Positions 46,190 through 56,434 of a stretch of 64,000 nt of DNA are shown one piece after another. Every line of letters begins with the position of its first letter. Positions within the stretch are counted from its first letter, which is position 1. Below the pieces are notes generated by a model. The model was not told the origin of the DNA, made no database searches, and was given only the letters and a program-made list of their open reading frames with translations. The DNA is from Buxus sempervirens (taxonomy: Eukaryota > Streptophyta > Magnoliopsida > Buxales > Buxaceae). The position numbers were made by a program, and so were the translations under genes. The stretch is taken from assembly GCA_947561395.2 (NCBI GenBank), contig OX387184.1, positions 39,422,766 to 39,486,765 of the forward strand, written 5' to 3'.

Positions 46190-48645
46190 TGCATACTTTG
46201 GCGATAAATTATTTAGGAGGGATTGGCCACATTGAAAATGTAGATGAAGACAGGTATAGTCACCTTGATCTAATAAACGATGCATGTCAGGTGGGTAAGG
46301 TTCAATGTGGGAATGCAATCACCCTTAAGTATGCTATACCTAAAACACAAGCAGTTTGTGTGCTTGATGATGATGTAGAAGTGATGAAGATGTTTGAAAT
46401 GTATAAAGGTATCAATGAAATAAGGATACTATTAGTTGAAGAAGTTGTATCTCAAGTGTCACATGTGACACAGGAGAATGATATGGGAGCAAGACATAGT
46501 GAAGAAGAAGGAGATGAAGACTGTATGGAAGAAGACGTAGAAGTTAGTGATGAATCGGAAGAGATGAACCAGAATGGTGAAGATAATGAGTTGTCTAATT
46601 GTGAATCTGATCCAGATTACATTTCTTTATGCAATTCAGATGATGAAGATGACCATGATTATGATCATGAGGATGGATTTGAATTTGACATGGAACATGG
46701 ATTGAACAACACGAAGCTTGAAAAGGGTATGGTCTTTGGCAATGTAGATGATTTCAGAGTAGCCTTAATAGAATTTGCAATTAGGGAAGGATTTAATTTG
46801 AAAAGAATTAAGAATGAAAGAACTCGTGTGACTGTGACATGTGCTGCAGATGGCTGTAAGTGGAGATTACATGCTTCTCCAAAATCTGATGGGGTTACAT
46901 TCATGATAAAAAGCATTCAGCCAGAGCATTCTTGTTCTAGGGTGCACAAAAATACTCAAGCCACCTTGAGATGGATATCAAAGAAAATACTTTCACAAGT
47001 TCGGTCAAATACAAAGATACCAATTTGCTCAATTAGAGAAAAAATTCAATCTGAATATGGAGTTGATCCCAGCAATGTACAATTGAGGAGGGCTAGAAGA
47101 AAAGCAGTTGAAGAAGTTGAAGGTACTCATGGAGAGTCGTATGGAAAACTTCGGAGGTATGGTGAAATCATTAGAGCGACCAATCCAGGTAGTTTAGTGA
47201 AGATTGAGACTGATAGGATTGGTCCTTCTTATGCACCTAAGTTTAAAAGGATCTTCATAAGTTTTTCAGCAATGAGGAATGGTTTGCTTGAAGGATGTCG
47301 ACCCTTCATTGGATTGGATGGATGCCATCTAAAAGGTCCTTATGGTGGGATATTATTATCTGCAGTAGCCTTGGATGGTAATGGAGGCTTATTTCTAGTA
47401 GCTTATGCAGTGGTTGAAGCTGAAACACAACACAGTTGGTTATTTTTCCTCAATCACCTACTCATGATTATTGGATCAGTGAATTTGCCATGGACTTTCA
47501 TGACAGATAGACAGAAGGTAATTTCTAAGACAAATTTCATTTTTAAATACTGAAATTTATATACACCATAGACACACTTACATAAATTTTTTGCTATTGA
47601 TATTTGATAGGGAATCATCAAGGCAATTGGAGAAATATTTCCACATTCTTGTCATCGTTACTGTGCAAGACACATGTACAGTAATTTCAAGTCACAGTAC
47701 AAGGGGGTTTTGTTAAAAAATTTGTTTTGGAGAGCATCAAGGGGCTACACATTATATGAGTTTAATACTGCCATGGAGAGCATGAAGAAAGCATCCATTG
47801 ATGCATATAATTGGGTGAAAGAGATTCCAGCAAATACGTGGTCTAGGCATGCCTTTGATGTGCATGTCAAGAATGACCACATTACAAATAATGTGACTGA
47901 ATCCTTCAATCAATGGATTGGTGAGCAAAGAGACAAACCGATTTTAACATTGTTGGATACCATAAGGATGAGGTGGATGGTGAAAATTCAGAAGAGATAT
48001 CAAATTGCTACAACTTGGACTGCATCTATAACTCCTAGAGCAAGTTCAACATTAGATGCACGGAGGAAAGCTTCAAGGAATTGTACATTGTTGTTTGCTG
48101 GAGCTGATGAGTACGAGGTGATTGATGACAATGGTAGACACATTGTGAAGATCAGGAGTATGTCATGCACATGTATGGTATGGAATATTTCAGGAATACC
48201 ATGTAAACATGCAATTACATGTATTAATTACAGAAGAGAGCATGTGGAAAATCATTGTGCACCTTGCTATAGGGTGGAGACATACTTAAGAGCATATAGT
48301 CATATGATTCATCCTATCCCAGATGAAAGAATGTGGCCTACTGTAGATTTGGAACCATTAATGCCACCATCTCTTCGTCGTCTTTCTGGAAGACCCAAAA
48401 AAAATAGAAGAAGGGAGCAAGATGAACCAGAAAGGAAGGGTGAAATACGAAGATCAAGTACTATACGTTGCTGTATTTGCAAACAATTTGGACATAACAA
48501 AAGAACTTGTCAGCGTGGCCTAGTACGAGCTAAGAGTAGGGGTTCCCAGCCTACACAAGTGGTATGCCTTGTTTTTCCTTCTTCTTCTTTTCACATTTTG
48601 TTTGTTTATGACAAAACTAAAAAAATAAACAGAGATTCAAACTAG
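46189..48645 (+). CDS. MULE transposase (MuDR family), two exons
   Basis: Cut-and-paste transposase. Exon 1 is 46,189-47,517. A 93-bp intron (47,518-47,610, GT-AG, phase 0) interrupts TDRQ-K/GIIK. Exon 2 runs from 47,611 to at most the stop at 48,645, about 787 residues in all; a further donor near 48,560 (CAAGTG|GTATGC) could shorten it. The N-terminal third is acidic. At residues ~180-255 is the Mutator DNA-binding zinc region (CAADGCKWR ... EHSC). The DDE catalytic residues are D377 (FIGLDGCHLKGPYGG), D440 (MTDRQK) and E540 (NNVTESFNQW). A SWIM zinc finger (CTCMVWNISGIPCKHAITC) is at ~628-646 and a CCHC-type knuckle (CCICKQFGHNKRTC) at ~730-743. All catalytic residues are present and I see no stop or frameshift. 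The ATG at 46,189 spans the junction with the LTR, and exons further upstream are possible. Confidence 0.92.
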
Positions 48646-49594
48646 TCCATAACTATATTATTATATCCTCCTATAAGATTGTAAGTTCAAACCTCCTTTG
48701 ACTTTTAAATTTAAATTTTTCATTAATTTACTATTTCAAATAGTGTAAGAATTTAATTACCTATTTCAGTAAAGGATATATAACATTGTGAAATTGCTAG
48801 AGATATTTAGGATTTTTATTATTGCCTGGAGTTGCAAGGGGTTTCTGAAGGAGCTAATGATGTTAAACAAATAATCTCTTAAATAGGGGCATGGACACCA
48901 TGAGGATGCTGGACATCGTGGGCATTAACCTTCTCTCCTTTACATGCTACCAAGAGGTATGTGCACTGTGCTCTATAAAGGTGTATACTGCACTAATTCC
49001 ACTAAAGTTATTCATACATCTTACAACATAATTTCATGCCTTCATAGGATTGACAACTTGGAGCTTTGTTGGAATGGAGTATGGCACAAGACTATTTGCT
49101 GTGATGGAAGTGATCATAGGTGTTTTGATATGATGAGATGCATGTTAGAACGGTCATAATGTATTTTATTAATGAATTGATAACACTTTTGTTGGAAACT
49201 ACTTTCTTAATTAGCTAAGGGTATTTCTTAAGTTCGTAACTAAATTTCTATGATGTTGAAGGATGCATTCAATAAATAACTGGCATATAACTAAAATACA
49301 CAAGCTTTTGTAAGTGAAAAGAATGTAGAGATTGTTGCATGGGTTTGACGTGGTTATAGGGCTTCTGTTTGTGACTGGGTCAATTCCAAAGGAGTCACAT
49401 GATTGTTGCTAGAGAGAGAGATTGCATGAGTTTGACGTGGTTATAGGGCTTCTATTTGGGTCTGGGTCAATTCCAAAGTAGCCACATGATTGTTGCTAGA
49501 GAGAGAGAGAGAGAGAGAGAGATTGCATGGGTTTGACGTGGTTATAGGGCTTCTATTTGGGACTAAGTCAATTCTGAAGTAGTCACGTGATTGT

Positions 49595-49645
<51 letters not shown>

Positions 49646-49654
49646 ACGTTCATC
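48646..49654 (+). other. MULE 3' region with three ~100-bp repeats and GA tracts
   Basis: Non-coding. From about 49,330 to 49,595, three ~100-bp units share TTGCATGGGTTTGACGTGG, TTATAGGGCTTCT and GTCACATGATTGTTG. They are separated by GA runs that grow from left to right; the last is about 44 bp long (49,600-49,643). Frames read from the GA runs are not genes. Confidence 0.8.
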
Positions 49655-49859
49655 CCTTCTTTTTTCTTTTCTTCTATTACTCAGAAGGGTAATTTGGTCA
49701 TTTTTTATATATTTGTTAACGGTGTTAGGAAGAAACTAACGGTAGGGGTGTTATGTGTACATTTCATAAAACTAAAGGGGTGTTAGTGATCACTTTCAAA
49801 ACACAAGGGGTTTAAGTGTCCGCGCACTAAAACTCAGGGGGTCTAAGTGTAATTTACCC
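49655..49859 (-). repeat. MULE right terminal inverted repeat
   Basis: Reverse complement of 41,506-41,710 at about 90% identity, ending TAAGTGTAATTTACCC. Confidence 0.92.
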
Positions 49860-50752
49860 TTTTTTTTTGACAATTAAACAATAGGTTAAAAAAAAATAAC
49901 AAGGATTCATAGCTTCGGCCATACATCAAATGATCATTTTTACAAGTTAAAAAAATCACAGGCATGATTATCATTTTGTTCATTAACAATTCAACACCCA
50001 AAACCATAGCTATGGTTTGTCCATAATAGTGATTCGAACCTAGAACACAAGCATGCTTCAGCCATAACAGTGGTTATCATATCATTTTTTATTTGATAAT
50101 TGAGCAACACTAAAGAAAAAACATTCGGCCATAACATAATAGTGATATATCATTTTTTATTTGACAATTGAACAACACTAAGAGAAAAAAAAATCAGCCA
50201 TGTCTATAACAATGACATACTTTCATTTGATAATTCAACAACATTTAAAAAAAATTGATTAAAAATAAACAAACAAAAATAGAGAGAAAAAAACCCGGTA
50301 TAGGATTGATTTCCCGGAAGCTAATGGGCTCAACTCCAGATGTTCCCTCTTTCCTCTTGCATAACCTTCTTCCTCCTCTCTTTCTCTCTTCCCTCTGTGC
50401 TTTAAAGAACTCTCTTCTTTAGATCTCCCCCTCCTTTTGCTCCCAACTTCCAGCCTTTTTATAGAGAATTCCTACCCCTTCAACTTCTTAACTCGTAACC
50501 TTTCCGCTTCGTCTCCTAAACCTCTCCTTTCCTTAACTTCTCCTCTTCTTATCTTAAGCACTTAAATCTCGAACTCCTCCTCTTCCTCTTTTAAACCCCT
50601 AACTCTTCCTCTTCCTCTTTTAAACACCATCATTCATTTAGGTTTGGACAAAGTCTATTTTGTCCCATATTTTTTAGGCTTATATTTTTTTTAAGCTTAG
50701 TCTAAATATCTCAAGAGAATATGAGTTGGACCAATTCGTCCAACTCATTTCT

Positions 50753-50798
<46 letters not shown>

Positions 50799-51194
50799 CT
50801 TTAATCTCAAAACTTTTATTAATTTTGTTATTAAATTTTTTATTTATTTGCCTAACAAACCTTATTTAATAAAAGAACCCCAAAATTTTTAATTTATCAT
50901 TGGTCACATGGCAGCCACCATGGCATACACGTGGCTGCCATGTGGCATCCAATTTCAGTTTTTATAAAAATCCCCAAACTACCCTTTACTTGTTTTATTC
51001 ATAACTTAGTCGTTTGAGATCCGATTTGAGCACGGTTTGGTGTATCGGAATCGTCTCAGAATTCTTTTTATTATTGGCTTGTTATGTCAAAAAGACGGGT
51101 CCACTGTAAAAACCTCGATTTACGTGCCCACATATATGCCGGTTTAAGATATGCTTCTTGGGCAATTTTATGGTGCAAAAATGGGGTACTGACA
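49860..51194 (-). mobile_element. Tat-type LTR, 5' part, minus strand
   Basis: On the minus strand it begins TGTCAGTACCCCATTTTTGC at 51,194 and matches the plus-strand LTR at 23,914 in order. Shared parts are the AAGATGCATATC-like block, an AATCGGATCTCAAATGG-like module and a TATA box (CTCTATAAAAAGG, rc near 50,458). An AT microsatellite of about 40 bp lies at 50,757-50,796. The MULE starts at its left edge, so the rest of this LTR probably lies left of the MULE. No target duplication found. Confidence 0.75.
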
Positions 51195-51424
51195 AGATGA
51201 TAGAAACACAATTACCCTACATAACACAAGCTACTCCTGAAATACCTATAGTTCCACTCAATTCTATGACGCAAACGTCAGCTGGACCATCTTTGCCATC
51301 CACTGGAATCATTGCTACACGAATGAGCATGGAGAATTTTTTCCGTTACATCCAGCATATCTCATTTCCTAAAAGGTGCAGAATAAGAAATATTAGAACT
51401 TATAGAGACTATCTTGAGGCCTAA
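51195..51424 (+). other. Unrecognised open segment next to the LTR
   Basis: Directly after the LTR end an open frame continues to a TAA at 51,422-51,424. It includes PLNSMTQTSAGPSLPSTG and ends FRYIQHISFPKRCRIRNI plus a short tail. I do not recognise it. It could be the last exon of a host gene cut by the LTR, or coding sequence of another element. Its left part is lost to the LTR. Confidence 0.35.
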
Positions 51425-53130
51425 ATTATTTTAGTATTTTACCTCGATTTATCTTAACAAAACCTAATCTAGAATATGGTAAATTTATAAGAAAATATTG
51501 TATTAAAAGAGGAAAAGTATTCTATTTTCCAATATTTGAGTCGTTCTTAAATCAAAGTACTCCCCTAAAAAAGGAGCCCCAATTCAATGGGAACCTAAAG
51601 CGCTAAAGGGTCTAGAAAAATATCCTTAAGTCCGAGGTGCTCAAGCCTTAAGTTAAAATTTGAATGGCTAGCCACACTGCAGCTCAAAATCTGAAGAATA
51701 AATATGTAAATAACAAGAGAACTATATCAAACAAGAGGCACAACACAATGCTTCTCACTTTCTTTTCTATTTTCCCTTTTTAAATGGATGATTGGTCCTC
51801 CATTTAGGGCAAACAATTTCTGCAAGGGTAATACTGCACTGTTTAATCAACATGTACTGCACTGTTTCCATCATAATAGCACCCCAATGTTACCTGAAAG
51901 TCTGTTTTTTTTTTGTATTTTCTAAGCACAAATGTTACCTTAAAGTTTGCTATGCAAAAGTCAGGTTGAATAAATCTACTTCAAGGACAAGTTCTGCCAT
52001 CAACTACTTTTTTTTGACTTTGTTAGTGCTATTAGTGGGTTGTACATAATAATGATCTTGGTTATTACCCCTGCCTATGCTCTTTACCTGTAGATCAATA
52101 AATCATCATGTAATGTTTTTTTTCTAACTATGAAAGAATATAATTGTGAGAGAGATACAAATAAATAACTAAAGAGCTCAAGGCTCAAGCCAAAAAGAGA
52201 TCAAAGCTGCAGAGCTAGCAAAGTTTCATTTTTCATTAAAAAAAAAAAAAAAAAACAGACATCAGTATACTTCCACTCAGGTCAAATTTCTGTGCGAAAT
52301 CTACATAGAAGAAAAAAATGTCCTAGATCAATAGTCAGAGCACCCTGTGGTCAAGGTTCCTAACATCATTCTTAAAGATTTCCTAACATTCCTTGATATC
52401 TTCACTCAGTAAGAGATGAATCGGAACATGATAGCCTAGATGCATATTTTCTAAAGTGGAAACAGACGATGGCACTAGTCCATGAAAATAAATTCTTGAT
52501 ATAATAGCCTAGATGTATGTGAATGAAATAGAACAGCTATTACAAAACCTGAGTAAAATTCTCTTCGTAGAAAACAAGGGTATGCATTTCTCACAGCATA
52601 TACAATAATTGTCGCTCTAATCGGATTGTTTGTCAAGGAAATAACACAAAATTCTAGTTTCCAACACTAACAAAAAGAAGAATGTCATGAGCTATCTAAT
52701 GGAATGGGAATAGCAACAAATGGAGAAAATGAAATCCAAAATCACATATAGATAAAACACAAAATCGTGTGGGACTCACAACAAAATATAATCTAGAAGA
52801 ATTGCACTCCTAGTTCGAAGCTACAATTGAAAAAGTAAAGAAAGCTTGCCTCTTGTACAAGGTTGTCTCGAGTGAGGAAGCAGTTCCCACAGAAATTTAC
52901 CTCTTCAATTTTGCTTTGAAGACCAAGAGATTGAAAAGAATGGCCTGTGAGAGGGAAGATCGGAAGGAAGAGAGAGATGAGTCATAGGGCAGAGCAGTAG
53001 ATCGGAAGGTGCTTTGAAGACCAAGAGATTCAAAGAGATGGAGAGAATAGGATTAGGGCAGAGCCGAACGAGATGAAGAGAATAGGATTATGACAGGGTA
53101 GAGTCGCATGGGAGACTCATTAGGGTGGAG
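51425..53130. other. Non-coding stretch, nothing assigned
   Basis: AT-rich sequence with no supported gene. There is an A run of about 20 at 52,237-52,256. From about 52,850 to 53,110 a purine-rich stretch repeats GAAGACCAAGAGATT and GAGAATAGGATTA twice each, which may be the interior edge of the CACTA-like element that ends at 53,228. Confidence 0.5.
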
Positions 53131-53228
53131 TGGGGGTCAAAAATAGAATAACTTTTACCAACGGTCTTTTAAAGACCACTGCTAAAGGTGTATTAATCCC
53201 TGCCACTAGAGCCCCCTTTTTTTTAGTG
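53131..53228 (-). mobile_element. Terminus of a CACTA-type DNA transposon
   Basis: The minus strand starts CACTAAAAAAAAGGGGGCTC at 53,228. It is followed by TAGTGGCAGGG and the paired ACCTTTAGCAGTGGTC / GACCGTTGGTAAAAG text, the usual layout of plant En/Spm (CACTA) ends with subterminal repeats. I found no matching opposite end or transposase within the window. Confidence 0.55.
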
Positions 53229-54066
53229 GATACGTGTGAGTAGTAAGACATACCTCCTCTTCCTTTTCAATCAAACTAGAATGAAGTTACAGAGTACAAA
53301 ATGCTGTCATAGAAAGTATCGTCAAGATCAAGATTTTTAATAGCAAACTTTAAAATAATTCTAAAATTAAACTCTTGTAGAAATGAGCATTGATCTATGT
53401 AGTCTTGCAATCATCTAATCTCATATTTAGCTTGTTGCTTTCGAGAAAACAGTCCTTCTATTTTGCTTGAGATATGTAGATAATAGTAGATGTCTTTATG
53501 ACTCAAATAAGTAGAAAGTAGTGTAAAGGCCAAAGATATTTAATTGCAAATTATAAAATATACTTGCCAATAAGTTACTCTTGTCAATGGGATAAACATT
53601 CTCCCAAAAATAAAAAATAAAAAATAAAAAAAAACAAGGAAATTATTGCGATTGCCCGAAAAGTTTTGAACGACTTTTTGGGCTTACCGTTTACCGACCT
53701 AGGAAGACCTATATTGGGAAAAATTAGAACCACAGAGAAGACATACTTCAATGAAAAGGAATCTGGCATATATCTTAAGTTCTTAAAATAATTAAATTCT
53801 TTACACTCAACATTAAATTAGATACAAAAGGGAAAACTTCTATGCAACATACAATGTAATAACGTAACTGTGCCATTTGTATCTACGGCTCTTAAATGAA
53901 GAAATTTTGAGTTTACAAAGCCCCACCTGGATGTGAACTGCACAAGACACCTTAGTTTAGTGTCTTCAACACTTGGGAAGTGAAGAAGATGATGTTGAAG
54001 CCCCGGAATGAAAGGAAGCAGTTGAGGTTTTTTTACTCTCTTCCAAGGAAAACACTGGGAGCAAAG
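53229..54066. other. 3' flank of the receptor kinase, nothing assigned
   Basis: AT-rich, no coding frame. It should contain the 3' untranslated region of the minus-strand receptor kinase. I see no clear poly(A) signal arrangement that I would commit to. Confidence 0.5.
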
Positions 54067-55089
54067 CTACATCCTCCTGGTTGCCCTTGGGTTAGGAGGC
54101 AATTTCACTTCTAAGACACCCTCGAGGATTTGTACTACCTGACCCATTGATGGTCTATGGGCCTCATTATCTTGGATGCACCAACAAGCAACTCTACAAA
54201 CTATTGTGAGCTCCTCCGTATTAGCATTGCCCTTTAACCTGTGGTCCAAAAGGACGAGGACATCTTCATCTTGGGTTACCTTCCTTGCAGCCCAAGTAGG
54301 GAAGAAATCAACCTTCCCATCCTCACACAACTGAGAGTTTCTCCTTCCTGATATAATTTCAAAGAGCATCATTCCATAGCTGTAAACATCTGCTTTAGAA
54401 GTGATGGCTACTCCACTTATCCACTCTGGTGCAAGATAGCCTTTGGTCCCTCTCATTGTGGTCAAAACCCTACTGAACTCCCGGCCAAGAAGCTTTGCAA
54501 GACCAAAATCTGACACCTTAGAACAGAATTCTTCATCCAATAGTATATTCTTGGGTTTAATGTCGCAGTGTATAATGCACTGTCTACACTTCTCATGGAG
54601 ATAAGCCAATCCTCTAGCTGTACCAAGTGCAATTTGGTATCTTATCTTCCATTCCAAGACTTCAGAATCCCTTGGATGAAACAGATGGGTGTCTAAAGAT
54701 CCATTAGGCATATAGTCATAGACCAATAGCCTTTTAGTTCCTTCAGAGCAAAACCCCCTTAGGCGAACCAGATTGACATGCTGGATCATCCCAATTGTGC
54801 TAACTTCAGCTCGAAATTGCTTCTCTCCCTGTTGAATCCGTTCTAGCTTTTTCACTGCTATGATTGTTGAATCAGATAGTGTTCCTTTAAAAACAGAACC
54901 AAAACCACCCCCACCCAATTTTTCAGTGAAGTTCTTTGTCGCATTTTGCAAGTCCTTATATCCAAATGCCACCAAATAAACCTCATTTCCCTTTGACAAT
55001 TTAACCAACACCCTCCTTTTCCTTCTCCAAACAAGCACCAAAACAAGACCTAAGAAGGCTATAGTCATGGCAACTGCAACGATAATCAC
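54067..55089 (-). CDS. Transmembrane and kinase half of the S-receptor-like kinase
   Basis: Open from the membrane helix (IIVAVAMTIAFLGLVLVLVW, followed by basic RRKRR) to the stop at 54,067. The kinase domain is whole: glycine loop LGGGGFGSVFKG, ATP-anchoring lysine in IIAVKKLE, catalytic loop IIHCDIKPKNILLD, metal-binding DFGLAKLL, and GTKGYLAPEW. HCD in place of HRD marks a non-RD kinase, usual in this receptor family and common in immune receptors. The Met at 55,089 lies at the membrane helix and is unlikely to be the native start; the same frame is open upstream only to the stop at 55,225. Confidence 0.85.
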   Translation of the reverse strand: MIIVAVAMTIAFLGLVLVLVWRRKRRVLVKLSKGNEVYLVAFGYKDLQNATKNFTEKLGGGGFGSVFKGTLSDSTIIAVKKLERIQQGEKQFRAEVSTIGMIQHVNLVRLRGFCSEGTKRLLVYDYMPNGSLDTHLFHPRDSEVLEWKIRYQIALGTARGLAYLHEKCRQCIIHCDIKPKNILLDEEFCSKVSDFGLAKLLGREFSRVLTTMRGTKGYLAPEWISGVAITSKADVYSYGMMLFEIISGRRNSQLCEDGKVDFFPTWAARKVTQDEDVLVLLDHRLKGNANTEELTIVCRVACWCIQDNEAHRPSMGQVVQILEGVLEVKLPPNPRATRRM

Positions 55090-55243
55090 AATTGTCTTAG
55101 TAACTGCTTTCCTTTTCTTACCTCCATTATTCCGAAGCTCTGAAGCATCAAGTCGGACATAGAGATCTCCTCCATTGCTATCCCCACCTTGGAGTTGTTC
55201 CAGATTTAATAGATCCCGATACCATTATGAACATTGACCACCT

Positions 55244-56434
55244 CTATACGCATAAGCATTGCAAGAACAGTTGTTCAAGCAAGCCAATTTGCAATCTTCG
55301 GCATTTCCAAGTGCCAAGTCTTCTGGATTTAGGGGCAATCCCATGTTTGAAATCTGTAAAAAAACCATCCTCCTCCCCCTCATCTAAAGTATTATTCTCA
55401 CATTGCAAAGGTTTTTTCCTGATACACCCACCTGACCAATCACTTAGATTCCAGTCCTTTGAACTGCGAGGTTGGAAACCTTGCAAACAGGCACAGAAAG
55501 GTGAGGGATACTCATTGCAGAAACCAAAGGCCCCACAAATTGCATGAACCTTGCATTGTAGTAGAGGTTGAGTCCAAAATAAATTCCACTTCTGCTCCTT
55601 CTCCAACCATAACGTTTGCTTGATTTGCCCTGATACATCCATCACCAATCTAGAAATCATTGAATCATTATAAAGGGAATAGGTGAAATAGCTTTCATTC
55701 CCGTTTATAACCATGCTGAAATTGAAGATGAAATGTAGCCTCATCTCAGGAAGCGAGCCAAAGAACTGCCCATTCCAAATCCCACTACTCCAATATCTTA
55801 CAGACCTATTCCACACAATGTAATACTGAAGATTCCCATCTGGGTCTGCCTCCCCGGAGAAGATCCCAGGAGCAGGATCTTCTTTATTCCTCCATGAAAT
55901 AAGCGTCTGTCTTTCATCATTATCTTTCTTAAATACGAGCTTTCCACCTGGTAACCATGTGTCAGTTGGATTATCAAAGCTCTGCCAAATTATATCTGAT
56001 GTATTCGACCCAGTTCTCAGAACGAGATTTCCTGAGTGAAGAAGCACCGCCTTAGTAGAAGTAGTGACAGTAGAGGTCAAATTTGTCGACCAAACTGGGG
56101 ATTTGGACTGGTCGAGCACAACAAGATTCCCATCTTCTAAGAGCTTGAGTTGAGAAGAAGATGGTTCAGAAAGTGGTTTATCCCTATTTGCTACCCAAAC
56201 CACCGTTTGAACTGAGATTTTCTTGTACCAGATGCCTATGTAGTAGTTATGAGAGTTATTACCTGGTGTGAAGAAACCAAGCTCGAACATTCCACCTTTA
56301 GACACAATTGTCTGGTTTCCAGTGAGAGATTGACCTGAAAAGATGGTATCGCCGGCAATGGAGAGATGGGGTTTGAGAGATAAGTAGAGAAGCAGCAAGA
56401 CAGAGAAGTACCATGCGCCCTCTATAATTCCCAT
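55244..56434 (-). CDS. Extracellular half of the S-receptor-like kinase
   Basis: 396 codons from ATG at 56,434. Residues 1-27 form a signal peptide (hydrophobic VLLLLYLSL). The lectin domain runs ~28-150 with GMFELGFFTPG, YYIGIWYK and VVWVANRDKP. The S-locus region has IIWQSFDNPTDTWLPG and RYWSSGIWNGQFFG. A Cys-rich EGF-like part (CKVHAICGAFGFCNEYPSPFCACLQGF) follows at about residue 300. The last ~30 residues are out of frame because of the shift near 55,360, so they are not homologous protein. If translated, it would be a secreted lectin-like protein. Confidence 0.8.
   Translation of the reverse strand: MGIIEGAWYFSVLLLLYLSLKPHLSIAGDTIFSGQSLTGNQTIVSKGGMFELGFFTPGNNSHNYYIGIWYKKISVQTVVWVANRDKPLSEPSSSQLKLLEDGNLVVLDQSKSPVWSTNLTSTVTTSTKAVLLHSGNLVLRTGSNTSDIIWQSFDNPTDTWLPGGKLVFKKDNDERQTLISWRNKEDPAPGIFSGEADPDGNLQYYIVWNRSVRYWSSGIWNGQFFGSLPEMRLHFIFNFSMVINGNESYFTYSLYNDSMISRLVMDVSGQIKQTLWLEKEQKWNLFWTQPLLQCKVHAICGAFGFCNEYPSPFCACLQGFQPRSSKDWNLSDWSGGCIRKKPLQCENNTLDEGEEDGFFTDFKHGIAPKSRRLGTWKCRRLQIGLLEQLFLQCLCV

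Larger units (their letters stand above)
41506..49859 (+). mobile_element. Mutator-like element (MULE) with long terminal inverted repeats
   Basis: An 8.35-kb DNA transposon (4.8 kb without the LTR inserted in it). Terminal inverted repeats of about 205 bp, about 90% identical, start GGGTAAATTACA. The flanks CATTTTTTT and TTTTTTTTT agree at seven of nine bases, which fits the 9-bp duplication typical of MULEs, but in a T-rich site this is weak. Inside are a two-exon transposase, a ~150-bp tandem duplication at the left and three ~100-bp repeats at the right. TIRs, transposase family and duplication length all agree with a Mutator origin. Confidence 0.93.
54067..56434 (-). pseudogene. G-type lectin S-receptor-like Ser/Thr kinase, probably broken
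   Basis: A single-exon host gene of about 790 codons, resembling the Arabidopsis At2g19130 type. Domains in order: signal peptide, bulb-type mannose-binding lectin, S-locus glycoprotein and EGF-like region, PAN/apple, one membrane helix, cytosolic kinase. Such receptors sit in the plasma membrane and are linked to defence or self-recognition signalling. Two lesions interrupt the frame. A run of seven A (plus strand 55,358-55,364) appears to hold one base too many, shifting the frame at the start of the PAN domain. In the original frame a stop (minus-strand TAA, plus 55,225-55,227) lies later in the PAN domain. Both flanking parts are otherwise well kept, so the loss is recent or the bases are assembly errors. 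The homopolymer lesion is the more suspect of the two. Confidence 0.85.

Noticed and set aside
49441-49653. Frames rich in Leu-Ser or Arg-Glu repeats on both strands
   Set aside because: Translation of GA/TC microsatellites in the MULE 3' region.
41497-49868. T-run flanks of the MULE as proof of a 9-bp target duplication
   Set aside because: The match (seven of nine) is in a homopolymer and could be chance. The MULE call rests on the terminal repeats and transposase instead.
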